The notes below the pieces were generated by a model. It did not search any database. It saw nothing but the letters and a program-made list of their open reading frames with translations, and had not been told where the DNA came from. From assembly GCA_016929065.1 (NCBI GenBank), contig JAFGJO010000054.1, positions 1 to 64,000 on the forward strand: 64,000 nucleotides of DNA, in the 5' to 3' direction. Positions 46,752 to 55,563 of the stretch are shown in pieces (the stretch's first letter is position 1; each line of letters opens with the position of its first letter). The position numbers and the translations under genes are program-made. This DNA is from Spirochaetales bacterium (GTDB lineage: Bacteria > Spirochaetota > Spirochaetia > SZUA-6 > RPPD01).

Positions 46752-47222
46752 ATGAAAAAACATATCATTACCGGTATAAAACAGGCAGACGGATCGATTA
46801 TCCGCCTCCCGGAAACAGGAGACCAAAAATCATTCTCTATCGCACTTACTCCGGCACATTTGCGTCAGAGAAAAATAAAACTCGTCTTTCTATCCCTGTC
46901 CGGGCCTGGAAAAAACCATCATACCATCGACCGCGTTTCCATCCGGATAAATAAAAATACAATTCAGGATAACGGAACCGTCAAACTGCATTGCAGATAT
47001 GTAAACAATACTATTTGTCTTTCTGTATACGATGCACAGGGCGAACAGCTGCCTGTAGCGATGTTTTCAAACAAGGGCATCTCGAGAGCAGGAATTGTAT
47101 TCAAAATCGCTGCCGGGATTGTCTATGCTGCAGCGATTGCCGCGTTGATGATCTTTCTCGCCGAAAAAACCATCCCCGGTGTTGATGTATTGAAAACTCT
47201 GGGGTTCAGGCTTCCCTTTTAA
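46752..47222 (+). CDS. Small tail-anchored protein of unknown function
   Basis: A 156-residue protein beginning MKKHIITGIKQADGSIIRLP. Its first 115 residues are a beta-rich, basic domain (LRQRKIKLVFLSLSGPGKNH). A single membrane helix follows (IVFKIAAGIVYAAAIAALMI, about 116-138), with a short tail ending FRLPF. The ATG is placed 10 bases after a -10 box, and no ribosome site is visible. It is convergent with the cyclase gene at 47230, only seven bases away. No family was recognised. Confidence 0.6.
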   Translation: MKKHIITGIKQADGSIIRLPETGDQKSFSIALTPAHLRQRKIKLVFLSLSGPGKNHHTIDRVSIRINKNTIQDNGTVKLHCRYVNNTICLSVYDAQGEQLPVAMFSNKGISRAGIVFKIAAGIVYAAAIAALMIFLAEKTIPGVDVLKTLGFRLPF

Positions 47223-47229
47223 CGCACCC

Positions 47230-49440
47230 CTATTTTGTTTTCATGGACGTCACCCCTGACCAGTCCTTGGGCGGCGGATTCACCATATACTTTCGCGCAA
47301 AATAAATAAATATTTTTGACGGATAATCTTCAGAGCGTTTCATGGAAATTACTTTGGTGAACGCATCGATTGCCTCTTTCCATTTTCGCTCCAGATACAG
47401 CACGCGGCCATTCTCATACGCCTTCACCCAGTCAAACCGGTCCAGCTCCGCGACATCATCGCGGATGGCAAGCAGTTCATAGATTGATTCCGGTGTGGAT
47501 TTTCCATATACGGCCACCCGGTCGAGCTTTCGGGCAATAATATGCTCTGCCGCCTCACGGTAGGTTGTCTCTCCCATCATGATACTTGTGCGGTATACCT
47601 TGTTCAGGCTCTCAAGACGGCTGGCAAGATTGACCGGATCACCCAGGACGGTATAGTTCAGCCGTTTTTCAGACCCGACATTCCCGACAAACACTTTCCC
47701 GGTGTTTAACCCGATGCGGGCGGCAAACTGCGGTTTGCCCTCGGTTTCCCACCGGGCATTCAATTTGCCCAATGCCTTCTGGTAGTTGATGGCCGCTGTA
47801 CATGCAGATAATGCATGATTTGGATTTTCCCGCGGCGCACCCCAGAACGCCATTACGGCATCGCCGATATACTTGTCGATCGCTCCTTCTGTTTTCAGAA
47901 TAACATCCGACATACTGCCAAGATATTCTGCAAGCTGGGGAATAAGCCTGTTTCCCTCTTTCTCGAATATTTTAGTAAACGAGACAAGATCACTGAAAAA
48001 TATCGACAGTTCACGTTCTTCCCCGCCGAGTTCCGCTGCAATCCCGGCCGAGAACAGTTCCTGCACCAGTTCGGTCGGCAGGTATTTCTGGAACGATAAC
48101 AACCCCTGTGTCATCTGGTTCATGCTGGCCGAAAGATCATCAATCTCTTTTATCCTTGAGGGAACCGGTACCATTTTATCCAGATGAAATGTTTCAACAT
48201 GAACGAGCTGATCGGTAATGCGTAAAAGCGGCTTGACAATAATCATCCGTGCAACACGGATAATGATAAATGAAACAATAATGAACAATGCTCCGACAAT
48301 CCCCATCAGATACAGCATGTTCCGGTCAATTTCTGCAAGATAATCCGAATCGGGGATTATAGTAGCCAGCACCCAGTCAAGCCTTCCGGCCGGCATAAAC
48401 GTAATAAAATAATTCCGGCCATCCCGCTCATCATAAAACCTCAAGGGTAACGGCGCCTTAATGGTATTCAGGGCTATTTTGTTTTTGTTCATTGCGTTTT
48501 TAATAATTTTAAGGAAATTGTCATCCACATTGTCAATGGTGATGAGACGCAAATTTGTCAATTCACCCTTTTCATTTTTTTCCTGAATGGCGAACAGCTG
48601 TTCCGGTTTTTGACTTGCAATCAGTTCAGCTTTTGTATTAATGATAAAGGCACTCCCTGTCTTTCCAATCGTCTGATCTTGTAAATATAAAGAAATATCC
48701 TCCAGCTCGAATGCCACAGAAATCACCGCGTAGGTCCGCCCGTCCAATGAAAGGGATATTGCGGTGTTCAGTCCCGGTTTCTTGGTTGAATCGAACGGAT
48801 ACACATCAGTCCAGATATCGGTTACTTCCTGCAATGCGGGTTCAAACCACGGCCTGTCAGGAGCATAATATTTATAGGGGAATGTACTGGTCGATTCAAA
48901 CACATACTCGTTTCCCTTTTTTACGAAGATGTCTTTGGTCCGCACACCTGTTTTTATGACCGGATCCCATGTATTATTTATAATATTGATCTGATCTTTG
49001 TCCGGTTCGCGCTGTACTCCGAAAAAGCGTCCATCCGGGTATCCCAGGCTGATCCAGGTAAACCACGAATTGGATTTCAGCAGACTGAAATAATACAGCT
49101 CCTTTTCTTTTTTGTTGTTTATATCAACTATTTTTTTTTCAAATGATTCTTTTATGACATGCTGCGTTATTATCGCACGGTCGAATATTCGGGAAATCTC
49201 ACCATTAACACTTCGTGACACCTGTTCATTGATCGTAGTGACAAGAGCAAATATATTTTCCCTGAACATGATCTGGATCGGGATGAAAATAATCGCTCCG
49301 ATTATCAGAATAGTGATAATCATGAACCAGACCAGACTGATTTGAATTCGGACCCGGAACCCCTTATTATCCGGTTTGCGGGATTCTTTTTTTCTGGATA
49401 ATACAACTGTCTCTTCCATTGATTGTTCTGTTGTGTTCAT
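47230..49440 (-). CDS. Membrane adenylate cyclase with large Cache-type sensor
   Basis: A 736-residue protein. Two membrane helices (about 29-51 and 375-400) flank an extracytoplasmic sensor of some 320 residues that looks like a double Cache domain (WFTWISLGYPDGRFFG, then RPWFEPALQEV). A HAMP linker follows, and the class III cyclase domain spans about 470-660. Catalytic residues are intact: FFSDLVSF, DKYIGDAVMAFWGAP and LGDPVNLASRLE. The final 75 residues (LYLERKWKEAIDAFTKVISM, then PPPKDW) form a TPR-like tail shared with the cyclase at 1270-2946. It is the last of four overlapping genes and probably the output of that operon. Its ATG overlaps the binding-protein stop (ATGA). Confidence 0.92.
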   Translation of the reverse strand: MNTTEQSMEETVVLSRKKESRKPDNKGFRVRIQISLVWFMIITILIIGAIIFIPIQIMFRENIFALVTTINEQVSRSVNGEISRIFDRAIITQHVIKESFEKKIVDINNKKEKELYYFSLLKSNSWFTWISLGYPDGRFFGVQREPDKDQINIINNTWDPVIKTGVRTKDIFVKKGNEYVFESTSTFPYKYYAPDRPWFEPALQEVTDIWTDVYPFDSTKKPGLNTAISLSLDGRTYAVISVAFELEDISLYLQDQTIGKTGSAFIINTKAELIASQKPEQLFAIQEKNEKGELTNLRLITIDNVDDNFLKIIKNAMNKNKIALNTIKAPLPLRFYDERDGRNYFITFMPAGRLDWVLATIIPDSDYLAEIDRNMLYLMGIVGALFIIVSFIIIRVARMIIVKPLLRITDQLVHVETFHLDKMVPVPSRIKEIDDLSASMNQMTQGLLSFQKYLPTELVQELFSAGIAAELGGEERELSIFFSDLVSFTKIFEKEGNRLIPQLAEYLGSMSDVILKTEGAIDKYIGDAVMAFWGAPRENPNHALSACTAAINYQKALGKLNARWETEGKPQFAARIGLNTGKVFVGNVGSEKRLNYTVLGDPVNLASRLESLNKVYRTSIMMGETTYREAAEHIIARKLDRVAVYGKSTPESIYELLAIRDDVAELDRFDWVKAYENGRVLYLERKWKEAIDAFTKVISMKRSEDYPSKIFIYFARKYMVNPPPKDWSGVTSMKTK

Positions 49441-50594
49441 TTTTGTCCCCGACGCAGTTTTCCTTCATAGTCATAGATAATTGATGCCCGCTCAAAAAAA
49501 CTGAACGGTATTTTCAGACCGATTGCCTTCACCCGCCTGAAATTGATTGCAATGTCCGGAGGGCTGACAATTCCCACCGGCATTTCGCCTGGCTTTGCTT
49601 TACCGGAAAGTATCTGCCACGCGTAAAACGCGGCCAGCTGGGCATTGCTTTCAAAGCCGACGCCAATCGACATTGCCGCGCTGGCATCCCCTTCATCAAC
49701 AACATCGGTTGCAAGGCTCAACACAGGAATCTTCCCCGCATTCTGTGCAATCGTCGCGATATCGGAAAACACTTCCGTACTCCCGGTAATCCAGAATATG
49801 CTTTTTTTCAGCTCTGGATCACGGCGTTTCAGCATAATATAGGCCTCGGACACTTTTTCCCGCAGTTCCTGTTTTGCCGTCGCCCGGTTTTCCACAACCA
49901 GCTCATGAACAGCAATACTTGTCCCTGCACATGCTTCAGCAAGCGGTTTTACCTGCGCATTATAGGCGCTCGTGTTCTGCCGTGCATATAATACCACAAT
50001 ATTGCGAAGATCCGGAACCAATGTCCGTAAATATTCCAGCTGAATGGTGGTCGGCATATCGAGCGAGGTATACGCAATATTTGTATTGCTCCCTGTCTCA
50101 TAGTTTTGCATTTGGTCAAGCAGCACCGGATCTTTTGCACATATTGTCACGACCGGTATTTTCCCGGCCCCTCGGTAATTTTTATGGATGAAGCCTGCGC
50201 TGTCAGAGCCCATGGCAAAGATAAGGTCCATTTTTTCTTTTTCAGCCAGCCGCATTGCCTCCATCCCCTTTTCATCTTCCTTGCCGTAAAAGTATAATAA
50301 AAATGATGCATCCATCTTTTTCTGCTGAAAATACAGGAGTATCTGCTCAAGTTCGGTATCATATGCCGATGATTTTTTAGGGAAAAGAACAAATATTTTT
50401 TTCAGCGGCTGGGCACTCATGGTCTGTTTCGGCACAAGCAAGACCTGCATTCCGTCTGCCGATGCATTTTTTAAATTAAAAAACTGTTTTCCTGTTTCTT
50501 TCAAAGAGACCCAACTCTGCCAGGAATCTGCCTGAGCGAACGCCGAAAAGGGAAGAAGCAAACAGCACAACATTATCGCGATGATTGTTTTCAT
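49437..50594 (-). CDS. ABC-type substrate-binding protein, ABC_sub_bind family, without a transporter
   Basis: A 385-residue secreted binding protein. Signal peptide MKTIIAIMLCCLLLPFSAFA, then two Rossmann-like lobes of the PF04392 (ABC_sub_bind) type: KIFVLFPKKSSAYDTELEQI, VVTICAKDPVLLD, NIVVLYARQNTSAYNAQVKP and, near the end, FRRVKAIGLKIPFSFFERA. Members are thought to bind amino acids or small aromatic ligands. No permease or ATPase is adjacent, so it probably serves a sensor rather than a transporter. It overlaps its upstream neighbour (sensor-MFS) and the downstream cyclase by four bases each, which suggests it presents a ligand to one of their sensor domains. Confidence 0.88.
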   Translation of the reverse strand: MKTIIAIMLCCLLLPFSAFAQADSWQSWVSLKETGKQFFNLKNASADGMQVLLVPKQTMSAQPLKKIFVLFPKKSSAYDTELEQILLYFQQKKMDASFLLYFYGKEDEKGMEAMRLAEKEKMDLIFAMGSDSAGFIHKNYRGAGKIPVVTICAKDPVLLDQMQNYETGSNTNIAYTSLDMPTTIQLEYLRTLVPDLRNIVVLYARQNTSAYNAQVKPLAEACAGTSIAVHELVVENRATAKQELREKVSEAYIMLKRRDPELKKSIFWITGSTEVFSDIATIAQNAGKIPVLSLATDVVDEGDASAAMSIGVGFESNAQLAAFYAWQILSGKAKPGEMPVGIVSPPDIAINFRRVKAIGLKIPFSFFERASIIYDYEGKLRRGQK

Positions 50595-53023
50595 GTATCC
50601 CTCCTTTCCGGTTCATGCGGAAATACCGGTATTGTTTTTCCCCTGGGAATGAAAAACAATATTCCGCCCAGAAGAGCCGCAGCACCAACCCAGCTCAAAA
50701 AAAACGGATTCATCGCCAGGCCGTAGACCAGAGGCCCGATCACAAGCGGTCCGGCAACATGGCCAATTCGTTCAAGAAACCGGTACATCGAGGTGACCGA
50801 GCTCACCCCGCCGGTCCGCGCGACCCGTGTATTGGCGATGTGGGTCACCACCGGAGCATGAATGCAGCCGTGGCCAAGGCCCAGAACAACCATACCGCCG
50901 ATAAACAGCATCGTGGTCAACAGCGGATTTCCGTTAAACAGGTCATGTCCTGCAAACCCCATCCCATATAATGCAAGCCCGCCGACCTGTGAACCAAAAA
51001 ACAGAATGCCTCTGCTTTTCCCGTACCGGTCGATAATCGGTGAAATTATTTTTGTAGAAAAGAGCACAGCCGCCGAATAAAAAATTAATATCTGGCCGAT
51101 GTCTTCTTTTATATACCCTTTATTATTCAGTAACAGAGGCAAGGCAAACCCATTGACGCCGGTCAGAACTGCTTTGGTCGCAAGCCCGATAAAAAATATG
51201 GTGCGGACAAATTCAAGATCACCGAACGATTTGAAAAAAGTCCTGAACATTCCACCGGTTTTCTTTTTTTTCGCCGCCTCCATCCGGGGCAGTTTTGAAA
51301 CAAAAAATACAATGTACAGCATTACAAACACTGCGATCCCGGCTGCGAGCAAAAAGACCCCTTCATCATCGATCATTGTCACCAGAAGAGCACCCAATGC
51401 AGTACCGGAAATAATGCCGCCATTATATCCAAACACAATAATTCCCGACCCCTGTGTTTTTTTCCGCGCGGTGGCCGTACGCAGGATATATGATTGTATA
51501 CTGATAAAAAGGATCCCCTGTCCAAGGCCTGCAAGGACCCTGGATGCGATGATGATGTAAAAATCCTTTACAAAAGCCAGAAGAGCATAACTTGCAACAC
51601 AAAACAAAATTCCGATGATTAACAGCCATTTAATACTGCCCCGTTCGGCAAGTCTGCCGGTGGGCAGAAGACTGAATACAAACGCGGCAAAATAAATCGT
51701 AAACAGCCATGATGATGCCTCAACACCAAAGACCGACTGCCGGGCAATGTCCTGAAAAAACTGGGGAAGAAATGACATGAACAATCCTTCCATGAATACT
51801 GCCAGAAAATACAGGGGCCCAATGAGTTCTAATTTAAGATCCCCTGTTGCCTCTGCTGCAAGATCCTGTTCGCCAGTCTCGTTTTTCTTGCGTACCGCAA
51901 AAAGAATGTTGAGAAACAGGATTGAAAGAAAAATGCAGGAGACAAACAGCACAATAAAGTTTTTTCCGCTGCGGAATAATTGTTCATAGACCCTGTTCAG
52001 CGGCACACCGACAGAGATATTCATACTCAGGAATTTGTTGTCTGTTGGGGAAATGAGCGGTATTTCAAGGTTCATGATTTCCGGGGTAATGGGTATCTCT
52101 ACTGCCGGGACCGAAGTTGATTTTACCGAAAGGAGCGTATCCGGGCCCGATTTTAATGCAATATAATCGATATCGGGATTGATCTTCGTGTACTCAGCAA
52201 AGAGTGTGTCGATCCCGGTAAAGTCATCAAGATCAAGGTTCAGCTCCAATGCGCTGTTGAGCCGTTGGGACAATGACCGGGCAAGGGCTTTTGTCTTGTC
52301 CTGCACCCCCTCGGTATACAGGCTCACCAGTGAAAAGATGATCACGCCAGCGAGAAGTAAAAATGAAAGAGCAAAGAGGATCTGGATTCCCGCCTTTGAC
52401 CCCTTCCCTGTTTTTCGAAACAAAAATACAACAAGAAATCCAAACAATACAACAAGGCCAAGAGCCGCACCGCCAACCGGCAAAAACAGCCACAGGATCT
52501 TCTGATCGACATTTGTTTTATCAACTACCAGTTCAAGCGTCCCCACCCTGCCGCTCCGGCCGTTCAGGGCAAACCAGATGACATAATTGCTGCTGTTTTC
52601 AAATACTTCAGGAATATCCGAATCGGATGCGGATAAAGTCTGCAGAGTTGTTCTGGATTCCTTTACATCTTTTGCGACAGGCCGCACAGCGGTGGTTTCA
52701 TCCGGAACGGGGAAAATTACTTCGCGTGATTCATCCAGGATCCGCATATTCAGTATCGCCGGTTCTGCTTCATAGATTGTTTTCGTGGAGTCCTCGAATC
52801 CCGCATAGTGCTTGAGGGGGAAACCCAACAGCAGATAGGTTTTCACCGGATTCCTGACAACCTCTCCAAATGAAGCGACTTTTGTAAGATATTGTTTCCG
52901 GTATACCCGGTTTGCATCTCCTATACCGGTGTACAGCAATAACCCGAAAGAGAATATGAGCACGAGCAGGAAGGGCACGACGCTCAGGATTCGGCCGAGA
53001 AAGGATTGATTTTTCGCTATCAT
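50591..53023 (-). CDS. MFS transporter fused to two extracytoplasmic sensor modules
   Basis: An 810-residue membrane protein. The first 375 residues are laid out like a receptor: helix about 10-31, extracytoplasmic domain about 32-172, two helices about 174-235, a second extracytoplasmic domain about 236-345, and a helix about 348-370. A 12-helix MFS permease follows, from about residue 395 to the end, with the conserved loop signature TGRLAERGSIKWLL and the segment ASRVLAGLGQGILFI. The sensor modules look Cache-like but are too divergent to name. The start ATG overlaps the ligase stop by four bases and the stop overlaps the binding protein start by four bases. The ligand or cargo is unknown. 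Confidence 0.8.
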   Translation of the reverse strand: MIAKNQSFLGRILSVVPFLLVLIFSFGLLLYTGIGDANRVYRKQYLTKVASFGEVVRNPVKTYLLLGFPLKHYAGFEDSTKTIYEAEPAILNMRILDESREVIFPVPDETTAVRPVAKDVKESRTTLQTLSASDSDIPEVFENSSNYVIWFALNGRSGRVGTLELVVDKTNVDQKILWLFLPVGGAALGLVVLFGFLVVFLFRKTGKGSKAGIQILFALSFLLLAGVIIFSLVSLYTEGVQDKTKALARSLSQRLNSALELNLDLDDFTGIDTLFAEYTKINPDIDYIALKSGPDTLLSVKSTSVPAVEIPITPEIMNLEIPLISPTDNKFLSMNISVGVPLNRVYEQLFRSGKNFIVLFVSCIFLSILFLNILFAVRKKNETGEQDLAAEATGDLKLELIGPLYFLAVFMEGLFMSFLPQFFQDIARQSVFGVEASSWLFTIYFAAFVFSLLPTGRLAERGSIKWLLIIGILFCVASYALLAFVKDFYIIIASRVLAGLGQGILFISIQSYILRTATARKKTQGSGIIVFGYNGGIISGTALGALLVTMIDDEGVFLLAAGIAVFVMLYIVFFVSKLPRMEAAKKKKTGGMFRTFFKSFGDLEFVRTIFFIGLATKAVLTGVNGFALPLLLNNKGYIKEDIGQILIFYSAAVLFSTKIISPIIDRYGKSRGILFFGSQVGGLALYGMGFAGHDLFNGNPLLTTMLFIGGMVVLGLGHGCIHAPVVTHIANTRVARTGGVSSVTSMYRFLERIGHVAGPLVIGPLVYGLAMNPFFLSWVGAAALLGGILFFIPRGKTIPVFPHEPERRDT

Positions 53024-54201
53024 CTGGATACTCCCGACAAGGAAACAAGGCTGGTGATATGCGTAATATTTTTTGACCGGTACGACAACAGGTAATCCAG
53101 CCGGTCGGCAAACAGGCTCATGATCAGGTCGTTGTAGGACATCTCCTTCTGTGCAAGCCCGATGCAGGTAAGGCTGGTTACCTCTCCCGCAGGTTTTTTG
53201 AGATCGGGTTTTGGATTTGTTTCCAGCACAAAAAGCTCACCCGCTTCGTCTGCCCGGATATCAATTCGAACCAGGGTCTCCAGGAAAAAACTCGTATAAA
53301 TTGAATGAGCGAGTTTCGAAAGAGACTCGACAACTTTTTCTGAATTGCCGTCTCCAAGTACTGTGATGCGCTCATTGGTAATTGGTTTTTTATCCATGGA
53401 GGTAAACACCGGTTCATCCGCAGCAAGATTCCTCCGGACATGCGAAAAGGCAAAGGGGTGGTTCAACAGCTGGCAGTCGCCCTTTTTCGAGATTACCGGG
53501 CCGGTAATGGAAACACAGTATTCACTGCCGCCGACATATTTTTCGATGACAACCAGATTCTGGGTTGCCTCATATACTTCATTGACAGCATCGAATAAAT
53601 CATTAACGGAAGGCACATAGGTCACATGAAGTGAGGCCCTCCCGCTTGTCGGTTTGACAATAAATGGGCCAGTATAGTCGCCAAACACAGCATGAATTTC
53701 GCTGGTATCCTTTGCAGCATTTGCTTCCAGTGCTGACCTTGACCAGACAAGAAACGGTGCTGTTTTGATGTTGAATTTCTGCAGCATTGTCTTGAAAATA
53801 TGCTTGTTGTCCAGAATTGCCGCATTCATGGGATTATGGCCGATATAGGGAACCCCGGCCATTTCGAGCATTGCCGAAGCATGAGCAGTCGGAATATACC
53901 CCTGTACTCCGCCGGTGTTCAGCCATGCAAGGTGAATATCCATGACCTCAAGATTCGGCAGCAGGCTCATATCATCGGGCATGACAAAGACATTCTGAAA
54001 TCCAAGTTCAGAAAGGGCATTCGCTATATCATAGGCCACGGACTCATAACTTTTCCATGAACGCGGATTGCTCGTCTGGTAGCGCACTGCCTTTTCTTTG
54101 GATTTGTCACCCCCAAAAATCACTGCAATCCGCAGGGATTTTTTCAAGTGCTCAAGCACAAGACACAGGTCCTCGATTGAATAATCAGCTCTTTTCCGCA
54201 T
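53020..54201 (-). CDS. D-Ala-D-Ala-ligase-like ATP-grasp enzyme
   Basis: A 393-residue ATP-grasp ligase. It resembles D-alanine-D-alanine ligases: RIAVIFGGDKSKEKAV near the start, HNPMNAAILDNKHIFKTMLQ for the central domain, GPFIVKPTSGRASLHVTYV for the ATP loop, and the metal site ETNPKPDL. True Ddl has EINxxPGxT at this last site, so the substrate is probably different. The chosen ATG (MRKRADYSIEDL) has GGGGAG five bases upstream; the frame is open to 54333 without a ribosome site. It is the first gene of a four-gene operon whose next three genes overlap by ATGA each. A role in making an amide- or peptide-linked molecule is inference. Confidence 0.8.
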   Translation of the reverse strand: MRKRADYSIEDLCLVLEHLKKSLRIAVIFGGDKSKEKAVRYQTSNPRSWKSYESVAYDIANALSELGFQNVFVMPDDMSLLPNLEVMDIHLAWLNTGGVQGYIPTAHASAMLEMAGVPYIGHNPMNAAILDNKHIFKTMLQKFNIKTAPFLVWSRSALEANAAKDTSEIHAVFGDYTGPFIVKPTSGRASLHVTYVPSVNDLFDAVNEVYEATQNLVVIEKYVGGSEYCVSITGPVISKKGDCQLLNHPFAFSHVRRNLAADEPVFTSMDKKPITNERITVLGDGNSEKVVESLSKLAHSIYTSFFLETLVRIDIRADEAGELFVLETNPKPDLKKPAGEVTSLTCIGLAQKEMSYNDLIMSLFADRLDYLLSYRSKNITHITSLVSLSGVSR

Positions 54202-54390
54202 GGCTCTCCCCGAAATATTACTCAAACTCTTCCCTAAGCTTAATTGGTAATGATCTGGATTGCAAACTGCTTTTTTTACTTTTTTCCCCTGCAACCGGCC
54301 TGCCAGAGGCTTGATATTCAGCTGTCTTACCATGCTGTCCTGTCCATAATTATATACTATCAGGTCAGTTTTAAAACATCAAAAAATGTA

Positions 54391-54419
54391 TTGACTACAG
54401 ATCAAATGCGATGTACATC
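54391..54419 (+). promoter_or_regulatory. Weak candidate promoter of the pectinesterase gene
   Basis: TTGACT (54391-54396) lies 17 bases before TACATC (54414-54419), with a TG just before the -10. Only the -35 is close to consensus. Confidence 0.3.
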
Positions 54420-54447
54420 AAAAGAAATCATTATGGAGGCATTGTGC

Positions 54448-55512
54448 ATGAACAATATTTTTAAAAATACAGCCAGGAGAGCATGGGGCCTTGTCTTTTT
54501 GATTGTCAGTTTCAGTATTTCAGCCGAAGGTACCAAAACAGCGGATTACTCAAAAATCAAATTTGATCTCACTGTTGCAAAAGACGGAAGCGGGACACAG
54601 ACAACTGTTCAGGCAGCGATAGACGCGGTCCCCGACAATTCCAAAACACCGGTATTCATCCTGGTTAAGAACGGCATCTACAGGGAAGTGGTTAACGTAA
54701 ATTCGGCAAAACGGAATATCCGGCTGCTTGGCGAAAATGTTTCCAAAACAATCATCACCTTTGACAACTATCACGGGAAACTCCGCGCAGACGGTTCAAA
54801 ACATGGCACCACGGGAAGTTCTACTGTGTTTATTTACGGAAATGGTTTTTATGCGGAAAACATTACATTTGAGAACTCAACGGATGAATCAACGATCACC
54901 GATGACAAGCAGGCAGTATCCATCCGGACAGAGGCCGAAGAATTGATCTTTAAAAACTGCCGGTTTATCGGGAATCAGGATACAGTTTTCACACGCGGCG
55001 GCCGTCAGTATTTTGAAAACTGTTATATTGAGGGAGATGTGGATTTCATCTTTGGAGACGGCCCCGCCTGGTTTGAACAATGTGAAATTAAATCGCTTGA
55101 CCGTCCGGGAAGCACGAAAGGGTACCTTACCGCCGCGAGCACCCCGGAACGTCTGCCCTTCGGCCTGGTATTCAGCAAGTGCAAACTCACCGCTGCCGAG
55201 GGTGTCACAAAAAATACCGTTTTTCTGGGCCGTGCATGGCACCCCTCTTCCTATAATGAACCTGTCCGGGGGAGTACAGTATTCCTGTTCTGTGAAATGG
55301 GCGAGCATATAAAAACAGTGGGATGGACCTACATGGACGGTAAATACCCTGTAAAATCAGAACGACTTCGTGAATATAAAAGCACCGGCCCCGGCGGAAC
55401 CGGGATACATTCAAACCGCATACAGCTCACCGACGATGAAGCCAAAGAATACACACTGAAAAATGTCCTTGGCGGGAAAGACAACTGGGATCCGAAAAAA
55501 CCTGTTTACTGA
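54448..55512 (+). CDS. Secreted pectinesterase (pectin methylesterase)
   Basis: A 354-residue carbohydrate esterase family 8 enzyme that removes methyl groups from pectin. A signal peptide precedes AEGTKTADYSK. The catalytic core has FIGNQDTVF, GDVDFIFGDGPAWF with the second catalytic Asp, and FLGRAWH with the active-site Arg. The parallel beta-helix repeats (FYAENITFENS, LIFKNCRFIGN) are visible. The ATG at 54448 is chosen for its GGAGG at a good distance; an ATG five codons upstream overlaps that site. It is alone on the plus strand, without other pectin genes nearby. It points to plant-derived substrates in the habitat. Confidence 0.93.
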   Translation: MNNIFKNTARRAWGLVFLIVSFSISAEGTKTADYSKIKFDLTVAKDGSGTQTTVQAAIDAVPDNSKTPVFILVKNGIYREVVNVNSAKRNIRLLGENVSKTIITFDNYHGKLRADGSKHGTTGSSTVFIYGNGFYAENITFENSTDESTITDDKQAVSIRTEAEELIFKNCRFIGNQDTVFTRGGRQYFENCYIEGDVDFIFGDGPAWFEQCEIKSLDRPGSTKGYLTAASTPERLPFGLVFSKCKLTAAEGVTKNTVFLGRAWHPSSYNEPVRGSTVFLFCEMGEHIKTVGWTYMDGKYPVKSERLREYKSTGPGGTGIHSNRIQLTDDEAKEYTLKNVLGGKDNWDPKKPVY

Positions 55513-55530
55513 TTAAAAATAAAAATCTAT

Positions 55531-55563
55531 GGCAGCAGGCTATAATCCGCTGCCTTTTTTTTT
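55531..55563 (+). terminator. Intrinsic terminator of the pectinesterase gene
   Basis: GGCAGC (55531-55536) pairs with GCTGCC (55549-55554), extended by GG/CC with one bulged A, and nine T follow. The hairpin overlaps the last codons of the convergent histidine kinase gene. Confidence 0.85.
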
